From contig JAISCH010000150.1 in the NCBI GenBank assembly GCA_031265725.1, positions 1 to 5,369 of the forward strand: a DNA stretch of 5,369 nucleotides, in the 5' to 3' direction. Position numbers and translations under genes: made by a program. The notes below the pieces were generated by a model that did no database searches, was not told the DNA's origin, and worked only from the letters and a program-made list of their open reading frames with translations. Of this stretch, positions 1 to 5,369 are shown piece after piece; position 1 is the stretch's first letter, and every line of letters begins with the position of its first letter. The stretch comes from Propionibacteriaceae bacterium (GTDB lineage: Bacteria > Actinomycetota > Actinomycetes > Propionibacteriales > Propionibacteriaceae).

Positions 1-475
1 TCATCCCCATCACCCGTTGCTGGGCGAAAGCCAGCCGCAATTCCTCCCAGTCCGCTTCCGACAGGTCGTTCACCGTTTTAGCGCCCAACCGCTGCAACGT
101 CGGCGACTCGACCCGGTGAGCCAGGATCGACCAGTAGGCGACCAGATTAGCGTCGATCCCGGAATGCGGCTGGACGTAGGCGTAGTCAGCCCCGAATAAC
201 TCGCGGGCATGCTCGGCGGCGACCGCCTCAACCGTGTCGACGTTCTGGCAACCGGCGTAGAAACGATGCCCGACAGTGCCCTCGGCGTACTTGTCCGAGA
301 GCCAGGTACCCATAGTCGCCAACACCGGCAAAGACGCATAGTTCTCACTGGCGATCAGCTTGAGCGAGGAACGCTGGTCAGCGAGTTCCTGCCGGGTAGC
401 CGCCGCGATGCGCGGCTCAACGCCCTCGATCAGGGACAGGGCTTGCAAATAGACACTCGACCACGCTTCGTTCAC
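1..475 (-). CDS. glyA: Serine hydroxymethyltransferase, N-terminal part (cut by left window edge)
   Basis: This is the first 158 residues of a PLP-dependent serine hydroxymethyltransferase, the cytoplasmic enzyme that interconverts serine plus tetrahydrofolate with glycine plus 5,10-methylene-tetrahydrofolate. Visible family motifs are LIASENYAS (residues 40-48), DKYAEG (61-66, containing the active-site Glu), [14 protein letters not shown] (70-83) and [14 protein letters not shown] (93-106). The motif that holds the catalytic PLP lysine would lie beyond the left edge. After ANLVAYW the protein has about 30 extra residues (about 120-152) before the MGM that matches the LGM of E. coli GlyA. 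This marks the extended form of the family rather than the short E. coli form. The start is a GTG at 475, chosen because AAGGAG lies 6 bases upstream and the first strong homology falls a normal distance inside. A promoter-like sequence sits just upstream, so it is probably transcribed separately from the transporter operon. The reading frame is open to the edge, with no sign of damage. Confidence 0.93.
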   Translation of the reverse strand, partial: MNEAWSSVYLQALSLIEGVEPRIAAATRQELADQRSSLKLIASENYASLPVLATMGTWLSDKYAEGTVGHRFYAGCQNVDTVEAVAAEHARELFGADYAYVQPHSGIDANLVAYWSILAHRVESPTLQRLGAKTVNDLSEADWEELRLAFAQQRVMGM

Positions 476-481
476 GGGACA

Positions 482-487
482 CTCCTT
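482..487 (-). promoter_or_regulatory. Ribosome binding site of glyA
   Basis: AAGGAG on the minus strand ends 6 bases before the GTG at 475. It is a strong Shine-Dalgarno sequence at good spacing and fixes the glyA start on GTG. Confidence 0.8.
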
Positions 488-505
488 CAGACTTACCGGC
501 GCTTA

Positions 506-533
506 AGTTTATCGTGACCGGCCCCCTGCTCAA
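506..533 (-). promoter_or_regulatory. Candidate promoter of glyA
   Basis: On the minus strand TTGAGC (533-528) is followed after 16 bases by TAAACT (511-506). Each matches the vegetative sigma-factor consensus at 4 of 6 positions. Transcription would begin near 499 and give a leader of roughly 24 bases, long enough for the ribosome binding site but too short for a riboswitch. The placement fits, but the match is modest and has not been tested statistically. Confidence 0.4.
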
Positions 534-557
534 CGCCGAATCGGACAGCAGCTAACC

Positions 558-576
558 AAAAGCTCCGGACCAGCTT
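558..576 (-). terminator. Weak hairpin followed by a short T run
   Basis: On the minus strand AAGCT, a 7-base loop and AGCTT are followed by two more T residues, giving TTTT across the end of the stem. Five pairs with a short U tract make a poor intrinsic terminator. It could assist termination of the repressor transcript together with the hairpin at 586-601, or be chance. Confidence 0.2.
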
Positions 577-585
577 CCGTACGCC

Positions 586-601
586 TTGAGGCACGCCTCA
601 A
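586..601 (-). terminator. Hairpin just after the LacI-type gene, possible terminator
   Basis: The minus strand reads TTGAGG, CGTG, CCTCAA: a perfect 6-bp stem with a 4-base loop (7-base inverted-repeat arms if the next C and G are counted). It begins 25 bases after the repressor stop codon, where the operon transcript should end. There is no U tract, which is common for high-GC bacteria but weakens the call. It could instead be a symmetrical protein-binding site. It lacks the central CG typical of LacI-family operators. Confidence 0.4.
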
Positions 602-626
602 CTCAGCGTGCAGCGCCTGACGAACT

Positions 627-1640
627 TCAACGGCCCGGTGGGGCGGTGCTGTCTCGCACTACCAGGGTGGGCACTCTTGGCAAGGGGTCGCCGGTGGTCT
701 CATCGCGGAGGACGGTCAGCACCATCGTCATTGCGTCGCGGCCTAGTTGGGCGAAATCTTGGCGCATAGTGGTCAACGGCGGATTCAGATGGGCGGCGTC
801 CGGGATGTCATCGAAACCGATCACGCTCACATCTTGGGGGACACGCAGGCCGGACTCCAGCAGGGCATGGATCATTCCCAGGGCCATCTGGTCGTTGCCA
901 GCGAACACCGCGCCGCAACGATCGTCGGCGATCAACTGCTTGCCCAGCAGATAGCCGCTGTCCGCGCTCCAATCCCCGACCAGTGGTTCATGGGCCACTA
1001 GGCCGTGCTCGCTCATGGTGTCGCGCCAACCGCGCGCCCGCTCGTAAGCGTCCATCGAGACCTGTGGCCCGGCCAAGTGCCTGATCTCGGTATGGCCCAA
1101 TTCGATCAGATGACGGGTGGCCCGCACCGCCCCCGAATATTGGTCCAGGAAGACCCGGTGCACCCCGCTGCCCTGCGAGGCCACGGCCAGGAAGGGCACG
1201 CCCAATTCCAGGCTCTGCATGATGGCCAGCGTGGAAGCGTTGGAAGTGATCATCACCACCATCTCCACATTCTGCCGCACCAATACCTCCGCTGCCTGCC
1301 GCAGGCTGGCCGCATCGGCTTGCAGCAACGAAGCGGTGATCACCGCATAGCGTTCCTCCCGCGCCGCCTCGTTGAAAACGACGCTGGTGGTGGACGTACC
1401 GAATTCGGGCGTGCCGGTGGTGATCAATCCGATGGTGCGCGATCGTCTGGTGACCAACGCCCGGGCGGCCGGAGACGGGATGTAGCGCAACTGCTTGATG
1501 GCCCGCTCCACTCGCTCCCGAGTGGCCGGACGGACGTTGGGAAGGTCATTTAGCACCCTGGAGACGGTCTGATGGGACACCCCAGCCAGTCTCGCCACAT
1601 CAAAAATAGTGGCCGCTTTCACCCTGTCATCGCCGTTCAC
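627..1640 (-). CDS. LacI-family transcriptional repressor, probable regulator of the sugar importer
   Basis: This 337-residue protein has the full LacI/GalR layout. An N-terminal helix-turn-helix lies at about residues 11-32 (FDVARLAGVSHQTVSRVLND), followed by a hinge around 52-63 with the SPAARAL motif. The rest is a periplasmic-binding-protein-like sensor domain, with AGNDQMALG at 247-255 and VIGFDDIP at 273-280 near the usual sugar-binding and dimer regions. R201 in YERARGW matches the ligand-contacting arginine of the family. The variable recognition-helix pair is His23-Gln24. Such proteins normally bind a palindromic operator and are released by a sugar. It begins 31 bases after the second permease with no visible terminator between, so it is likely co-transcribed and self-regulating. 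The start is GTG at 1640, with AGGAG 11 bases upstream. GTG at 1622, giving 331 residues and a more typical N-terminus, is an alternative without a clear ribosome binding site. The effector is unknown but probably the transported sugar. Confidence 0.92.
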   Translation of the reverse strand: MNGDDRVKAATIFDVARLAGVSHQTVSRVLNDLPNVRPATRERVERAIKQLRYIPSPAARALVTRRSRTIGLITTGTPEFGTSTTSVVFNEAAREERYAVITASLLQADAASLRQAAEVLVRQNVEMVVMITSNASTLAIMQSLELGVPFLAVASQGSGVHRVFLDQYSGAVRATRHLIELGHTEIRHLAGPQVSMDAYERARGWRDTMSEHGLVAHEPLVGDWSADSGYLLGKQLIADDRCGAVFAGNDQMALGMIHALLESGLRVPQDVSVIGFDDIPDAAHLNPPLTTMRQDFAQLGRDAMTMVLTVLRDETTGDPLPRVPTLVVRDSTAPPGR

Positions 1641-1651
1641 CTTGGCGTCCG

Positions 1652-1656
1652 CTCCT
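1652..1656 (-). promoter_or_regulatory. Ribosome binding site of the LacI-type gene, long spacing
   Basis: AGGAG on the minus strand lies 11 bases before the GTG at 1640, longer than the usual 5-9. It is the only good candidate here. It favours 1640 over the in-frame GTG at 1622, which would be 29 bases away. The long spacing and GTG start may keep repressor levels low. Confidence 0.5.
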
Positions 1657-1671
1657 GATTGTTGTCGGCAG

Positions 1672-2688
1672 CTAAGTACGTCTGGCGGTCAACATCTTCT
1701 GCAGCACGATGAAGATGAAGAGCAGCGCGCCGATGAAGATGCGCGTCCACCAAGAGCTCAAAGTGCCCTGGAAGCTGATCATGGTCTGAATCAGTCCCAA
1801 CACCAGCACTCCCAACATCGAACCCAGAACGAAGCCGTAACCTCCGGTCAACAGAGTACCCCCGATGACGACCGCCGCGATGGCATCCATCTCAGTTCCC
1901 ACCGCTGTCAGCGAATATCCGGACAGCGTGTAGCAGGCGTAGAGGATTCCGGCCATTCCGGAGCAGAAGCCGGAGACCACATAAACCAGGACTTTCGTGC
2001 GGGCGACCGGCAGCCCCATCAACATGCCGGACTGCTCGTTCCCGCCGATGGCGTAGGTGGTGCGCCCGAAACTGGTGTACTGCAAGACCAGCATGCCGAT
2101 GACCAGCACCACCAGGGCGATGATCACCGACGGCGTGATGCTCATCTTCGGACCCACCGGGATCCGGGTGAGGGCCATCGCCCGGAAGAAGGGGTCGTCA
2201 ATGCTGATCGAGACGTTGGAGATGATGTAACACAGACCTCTGGCCAGGAACATCGCGGCGAGTGACGCGATGAACGGCTGCACCCCGAAGACATGCACCA
2301 TCAATCCGACCGCCAACCCCAACGCCGACGTGACGACCAGAATGATCGGGATGACCAACGCCGGGGACCAACCGGCTTGGAGCATGCTCGCCGCGATCAT
2401 GGTGGACAAGGCGACGACCGCCCCAACCGACAGGTCGATGCCGCCGGTCAGGATCACGAAAGTCATCCCCACGGCCAGCACGATCATGTACGAGTTGTCG
2501 ATGAACAGATTGAGGAACACCTGCCCGGAGAAGAAGCGCTTGAAGCTGAAACCTCCGGCGAGGAACATGATCACGAAGAGGATTCCGGTCACCGTCACCG
2601 GGCCGGTCTTCGGCGAGGTGAGGATGTCAACCACTGTGTCGACGACCCGGCGCAGCCCGGACGGCGCGGTAGTAAGAGTCTGGCTCAT
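1672..2688 (-). CDS. yjfF: Sugar ABC transporter permease, YjfF type (second permease)
   Basis: This 338-residue integral membrane protein belongs to the ribose/galactofuranose permease family (RbsC-like, CUT2 class). It forms half of the channel with the adjacent YtfT-like permease. After a polar N-terminus of about 30 residues come many hydrophobic segments. The family block MTFVILTGGIDLSVGA is at 75-90. The conserved loop near the ATPase contact, MDAIAAVVIGGTLLTGG, is at 267-283. The C-terminal GTLSSWWTRIFIGALLFIFI (308-327) is close to E. coli YjfF and separates it from YtfT. The ATG at 2688 overlaps the stop of the preceding permease by four bases, and GGAGG lies 7 bases upstream, so translation is probably coupled. 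Length and motifs are intact. The bifidobacterial counterpart would be FruG. Family assignment is firm; the sugar carried is not known. Confidence 0.93.
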   Translation of the reverse strand: MSQTLTTAPSGLRRVVDTVVDILTSPKTGPVTVTGILFVIMFLAGGFSFKRFFSGQVFLNLFIDNSYMIVLAVGMTFVILTGGIDLSVGAVVALSTMIAASMLQAGWSPALVIPIILVVTSALGLAVGLMVHVFGVQPFIASLAAMFLARGLCYIISNVSISIDDPFFRAMALTRIPVGPKMSITPSVIIALVVLVIGMLVLQYTSFGRTTYAIGGNEQSGMLMGLPVARTKVLVYVVSGFCSGMAGILYACYTLSGYSLTAVGTEMDAIAAVVIGGTLLTGGYGFVLGSMLGVLVLGLIQTMISFQGTLSSWWTRIFIGALLFIFIVLQKMLTARRT

Positions 2689-3731
2689 TTCGCTGCCTCC
2701 ACGCTGATTGCCGACACTCGGTTACGCCTGCTCCGCCATCGTTCCAAAGCCTGATTCGTGGTGGGCGACTGGAGCAGGCAGACCACGGTGACCACGGCGG
2801 CCTTGAACACCATCGTGGCGATTGGCGGGATTCCGACAGTGTAGACAGTGGTCACCAAGGTTTGAATGACCAGAGCGCCGACCAACGTGCCGATCAATGA
2901 GTAACGGCCGCCAGCCAGTGACGTGCCGCCGATGACCACAGCCAGGATCGCGTCCAATTCGATGAAAAGACCAGTGTTGTTGGCGTCCGCAGCGGTCTGG
3001 TTAGCGGTCATGATGATGCCGGCGATCACCGAAAGTGCGGCAGAGAAGGCGTAAACCGTGAAGAGCAGCCCGCGCGCCCGTACTCCGGCTTGACGGCTGG
3101 CCTCCGGGTTGACGCCGACCGACTCGATCAACAGGCCGAGCGCTGTGCGCCGGGTCATCACCGCTGCGAAGACGAACAGCACTGCGGCTATCACGGTGGC
3201 TATCGGCAGGCCGAGGACGAAACCCGAGCCGAGGAATTTGAAGGGCGGGGAATTCACCGTCAGGATTTGCCCCTCCGTTATCAGCATGGCGATGCCGCGT
3301 CCCATCGTCATCAGAATCAAGGTGGCGATGATCGGCTGGATGCCAGTGACGGCGACCAGCAATCCGTTGAAAACGCCGATGGCCAGCCCCACTCCCAGCG
3401 CCGCCAAGACGGCCACCGTGACCACTCCAGGGTCTCCGGGAGTGGGCGAGGAGAGGATGATCGCACAGGCGACCGCTCCAGCTATGGCGCAGACCGAGCC
3501 GACTGACAGGTCGATACCGCGAGTGGAGATCACCAAAGTCATGCCGATGGCGATGATCAACGTGGGCGCACCATTGCGCAAGATGTCGATCAGCGAGCCA
3601 AAGAGATGCCCGTCGTGGATGGTGATGGACAGGAAGTCCGGCACTGCGACCACGTTCAGCCCGATCAGCACCAGCAGGATGACCAATGGCCAGAACAGCC
3701 GGTTCGAGATTACTTTCACTGCCCAGTTCAT
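2685..3731 (-). CDS. ytfT: Sugar ABC transporter permease, YtfT type (first permease)
   Basis: This 348-residue integral membrane permease of the CUT2 class closely resembles E. coli YtfT. Shared features are the HDGHLFGSLIDILRNGAPT segment (39-57), IQPIIATLILMTMGRGIA (131-148), the TEGQILTVNSP stretch (152-162) and ELDAILAVVIGGTSLAGGR (258-276) near the ATPase contact. Several hydrophobic spans alternate with short loops, and the C-terminus is basic and probably cytoplasmic. The family glycine-rich block reads STRGIDLSVGS (69-79), with Arg71 where E. coli YtfT and the partner permease have Gly. The ATG at 3731 overlaps the ATPase stop by four bases, with GAAGAGG 7 bases upstream. It likely pairs with the YjfF-type permease as a heterodimer. 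FruF of bifidobacteria is the matching subunit if the substrate is fructose, ribose or xylose rather than galactofuranose. Confidence 0.93.
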   Translation of the reverse strand: MNWAVKVISNRLFWPLVILLVLIGLNVVAVPDFLSITIHDGHLFGSLIDILRNGAPTLIIAIGMTLVISTRGIDLSVGSVCAIAGAVACAIILSSPTPGDPGVVTVAVLAALGVGLAIGVFNGLLVAVTGIQPIIATLILMTMGRGIAMLITEGQILTVNSPPFKFLGSGFVLGLPIATVIAAVLFVFAAVMTRRTALGLLIESVGVNPEASRQAGVRARGLLFTVYAFSAALSVIAGIIMTANQTAADANNTGLFIELDAILAVVIGGTSLAGGRYSLIGTLVGALVIQTLVTTVYTVGIPPIATMVFKAAVVTVVCLLQSPTTNQALERWRSRRNRVSAISVEAAK

Positions 3732-5308
3732 CCGCTAACCTCTTCCAACTCTCCTTGCGTACCATCGGCGATGATCGCTAACACGGAATCCAGGTTCAAG
3801 TCGACATTGGGAATGTCAGCGACCATCCGCCGGTCCCGCAACACCACTATCCGATGGCTGAGCCGGAGCACTTCCTCAAGCTCAGCCGAGATATAGATGA
3901 CGCTCATCCCGTTCTCAGCCAGGCCGACCACCTGTTTCTGAATCTCAGCTTTGGCACCGATATCGATGCCACGAGTGGGCTCGTCCAGGATCAACAACCT
4001 GGGGGCGATCGCCAGCCAGCGCGCCAGCAACACTTTCTGCTGATTACCGCCGGACAGGTTGGACACCCGTTGCTCCGGCGATGGGGTACGGATGTTCAGC
4101 GCCTCGATATAGGTGTTGACCAGTTCCTCTTGGCGCTTCTTGGAGATGGGACGAAACCAGCCCCGGTCGGCTTGCAGGGCCAAGATGATGTTGTCCCGCA
4201 CGGATAGATCGTGGACCACGCCTTCCTCGCGCCGATTCTCCGAGGAATAGGCGATACGTCTGGCAATGGCCTGGCGCGGGGTACGGATGCGGGAGCGCTT
4301 TCCCGCCACTTTGATAGTTCCGGAGTCGGCCCGGTCGATGCCGCCGAGCAACCGGGCCAATTCGGTACGACCGGAGCCGAGCAGCCCGGCGAAACCGACC
4401 ACTTCTCCAGGGGCGATGGCCAGGTCAGCGGGACGGATCGCGCCTTTGCGTCCCAACTGGGATGCCGCCAGATAGGGGCCTTGCTCCTCGGTGTCCGGGT
4501 CAGCGGCATGGGACCGATTCTGTAATTCCTCCAAGGTGGACAATTCTTTGCCGATCATCGCCTGCACCAAGTCGATGCGCAGCAATTCGTCGGTGAGGTA
4601 CTCCCCGACCATGCGGCCATTGCGCAGGACGGTGATGCGGTCGGAGATCTCATAGACCTGGTCCAAGAAATGACTGACGAACAGGATCGCCACCCCTTGC
4701 TCAGTGAGCGAGCGGATCACCCGGAAGAGTTCGGCCACTTCTTCAACATCAAGTGACGAGGTCGGCTCGTCCAAGACCAAGACGGAAGCGTTGTAATCGA
4801 GGGCGCGGGCGATGGAGACCAACTGCTGAATCGCCAGCGAATGAGAATTGAGCAGTGAGTTGGGGTTTATGTCGAGGTTGAGCCGTTCCAATACCTCTTT
4901 CGCCCGCTTGCGGGTAGCCCGCCAATCGATAGCGGCCCCGAATCTGGGTTCCCGGCCGAGCATGACGTTCTCCGCGACGGTCAGATTCCCCAGCAGGTTG
5001 ACCTCTTGGTAGACGGTGGAAATCCCGGCGGCTTGCGCTTGCGCCGGGCTGGAAAAGGCTACCTTCCCACCGTTCAGCCAGATCACTCCGGAATCAATGC
5101 CATAGACGCCGGTGAGCGCTTTGATCAGGGTGGACTTGCCCGCCCCGTTCTCGCCCATCAAGGAGTGGACCTCGCCAGGGAACATCCTAAAATCCACCTC
5201 GTCCAAGGCTTTCACCCCTGGGAAGGTGATCGATATTCCTTTCATCTCCACCACCGGATTCGGGTCCTCGGGTGGCGCAGCGGCTCGGTTGTTCACCGTC
5301 TCGGGCAT
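3728..5308 (-). CDS. ytfR: Sugar ABC transporter ATP-binding protein with two ATPase domains, YtfR type
   Basis: This 526-residue cytoplasmic protein powers the importer and carries two nucleotide-binding domains in tandem, as in RbsA, MglA and YtfR. Domain 1 has Walker A GENGAGKST (52-60), Q-loop VYQEVNLL (99-106), a degenerate signature SLAIQQ (157-162), Walker B VLVLDEPTSSLD (176-187) and H-loop His213. Domain 2 has a degenerate Walker A GLLGSGRTE (308-316, Arg in place of Lys), a canonical signature LSGGNQQK (418-425), Walker B LLILDEPTRGID (438-449) and no H-loop histidine (ISAELEE, 473-479). One competent and one degenerate ATP site is normal in this family. ALQADRGWFRPIS (377-389) is very like E. 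coli YtfR. I chose ATG 5308 because AAAGGA sits 6 bases upstream. The frame stays open to a GTG at 5368, but those 20 residues are not family-like and lie in a hairpin. It is the first operon gene in the window and overlaps the next by ATGA. Confidence 0.94.
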   Translation of the reverse strand: MPETVNNRAAAPPEDPNPVVEMKGISITFPGVKALDEVDFRMFPGEVHSLMGENGAGKSTLIKALTGVYGIDSGVIWLNGGKVAFSSPAQAQAAGISTVYQEVNLLGNLTVAENVMLGREPRFGAAIDWRATRKRAKEVLERLNLDINPNSLLNSHSLAIQQLVSIARALDYNASVLVLDEPTSSLDVEEVAELFRVIRSLTEQGVAILFVSHFLDQVYEISDRITVLRNGRMVGEYLTDELLRIDLVQAMIGKELSTLEELQNRSHAADPDTEEQGPYLAASQLGRKGAIRPADLAIAPGEVVGFAGLLGSGRTELARLLGGIDRADSGTIKVAGKRSRIRTPRQAIARRIAYSSENRREEGVVHDLSVRDNIILALQADRGWFRPISKKRQEELVNTYIEALNIRTPSPEQRVSNLSGGNQQKVLLARWLAIAPRLLILDEPTRGIDIGAKAEIQKQVVGLAENGMSVIYISAELEEVLRLSHRIVVLRDRRMVADIPNVDLNLDSVLAIIADGTQGELEEVSG

Positions 5309-5314
5309 TGAGCG

Positions 5315-5320
5315 TCCTTT
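5315..5320 (-). promoter_or_regulatory. Ribosome binding site of the ATPase gene
   Basis: AAAGGA on the minus strand lies 6 bases before the ATG at 5308. It decides the start in favour of 5308 over the upstream in-frame GTG at 5368, which has no visible site because the window ends there. Confidence 0.7.
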
Positions 5321-5337
5321 CTGGTCGGATTGGGCGG

Positions 5338-5369
5338 TGTGGCCGGGGCGCTCACCTGCCCCAGCCACA
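5338..5369 (-). promoter_or_regulatory. Strong intercistronic RNA hairpin upstream of the ATPase gene
   Basis: The minus strand reads TGTGGCTGGGGC, an 8-base loop AGGTGAGC, then GCCCCGGCCACA. All 12 positions pair, with a single G-U wobble that works only in minus-strand RNA (the plus strand would have an A-C mismatch). The stem ends 29 bases before the ATPase ATG and may extend past the window edge. There is no U tract after it. By analogy with sugar importers, it may protect the message of an upstream binding-protein gene or cause partial termination, so that less ATPase and permease are made than binding protein. The structure is seen directly; the role is inferred. Confidence 0.6.

Noticed and set aside
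70..348. A 92-codon minus-strand frame inside the glyA region.
   Set aside because: It is out of frame with the clear serine hydroxymethyltransferase reading, which runs unbroken from 475 to the left edge.
476..626. A glycine or folate riboswitch ahead of glyA.
   Set aside because: The candidate promoter leaves a leader of only about 24 bases, and I see no aptamer-like set of helices in the 151-base gap.
1609..2265. A 218-codon open frame on the plus strand opposite the second permease, rich in Gln, His and Asp.
   Set aside because: Its low-complexity composition is what results from reading the complement of a membrane-protein gene. It has no recognisable domain, and the opposite strand holds a clear YjfF-type gene.
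3109..3738. A 209-codon plus-strand frame opposite the first permease.
   Set aside because: It is an antisense shadow with no domain. The real gene on the minus strand has motifs, a ribosome binding site and coupled overlaps at both ends.
3001..3765. A 254-codon minus-strand frame overlapping the first permease in another frame.
   Set aside because: The Arg/His-rich translation resembles no family I know, whereas the overlapping permease frame matches YtfT along its length. It is a frame shadow of a high-GC gene.
4340..4400. Loss of the Walker A lysine and H-loop histidine in the second ATPase domain, considered as a sign of an inactive protein.
   Set aside because: The GSGRTE form and missing H-loop histidine also occur in functional tandem sugar ATPases such as YtfR, so this is normal for the family.
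5309..5368. An N-terminal extension of the ATPase from a GTG at 5368.
   Set aside because: The 20 added residues are not family-like and fall in a strong hairpin, and the ATG at 5308 has its own well-spaced ribosome binding site.

Overview
This window looks like ordinary chromosomal DNA from a high-GC Gram-positive bacterium (Actinobacteria). The evidence is a GC content judged by eye at somewhat under or around 60%, GTG starts, purine-rich ribosome binding sites, and a serine hydroxymethyltransferase of an extended form I associate with propionibacteria and related actinobacteria. That narrower placement rests on memory of family sequences, not on a search. All five supported genes lie on the minus strand, so transcription runs from the right edge to the left edge. 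There is no sign of mobile DNA, CRISPR, tRNA or rRNA.

Positions 5308 to 627 carry most of a sugar ABC-importer operon of the ribose/galactofuranose class (CUT2 family). In order of transcription it encodes a tandem-domain ATPase like E. coli YtfR, a permease like YtfT, a second, different permease like YjfF, and a LacI-family repressor. The ATPase and first permease overlap by four bases (ATGA), as do the two permeases, so translation is probably coupled. The repressor gene starts 31 bases after the second permease. The substrate-binding protein (YtfQ/FruE type) that this importer needs is not in the window; it most likely lies just beyond the right edge. A strong 12-bp hairpin sits at that edge, between the presumed upstream gene and the ATPase.

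Positions 476 to 626 are a short intergenic region. It holds a hairpin just after the repressor stop (a possible terminator), a weak second hairpin, and a plausible promoter and ribosome binding site for the next gene. Positions 1 to 475 are the start of glyA (serine hydroxymethyltransferase), cut by the left edge. It is probably a separate housekeeping unit.

Taken together, a binding protein would deliver a sugar to a two-permease channel driven by the ATPase, with the LacI-type protein probably sensing the sugar and repressing the operon, including its own gene. E. coli YtfQRT-YjfF imports galactofuranose, and bifidobacterial FruEKFG of the same architecture imports fructose, ribose and xylose. 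The substrate therefore cannot be fixed from sequence alone. I did not find a convincing undescribed system here; the most notable signal is the right-edge hairpin. No gene-free stretch exceeds 300 bases.
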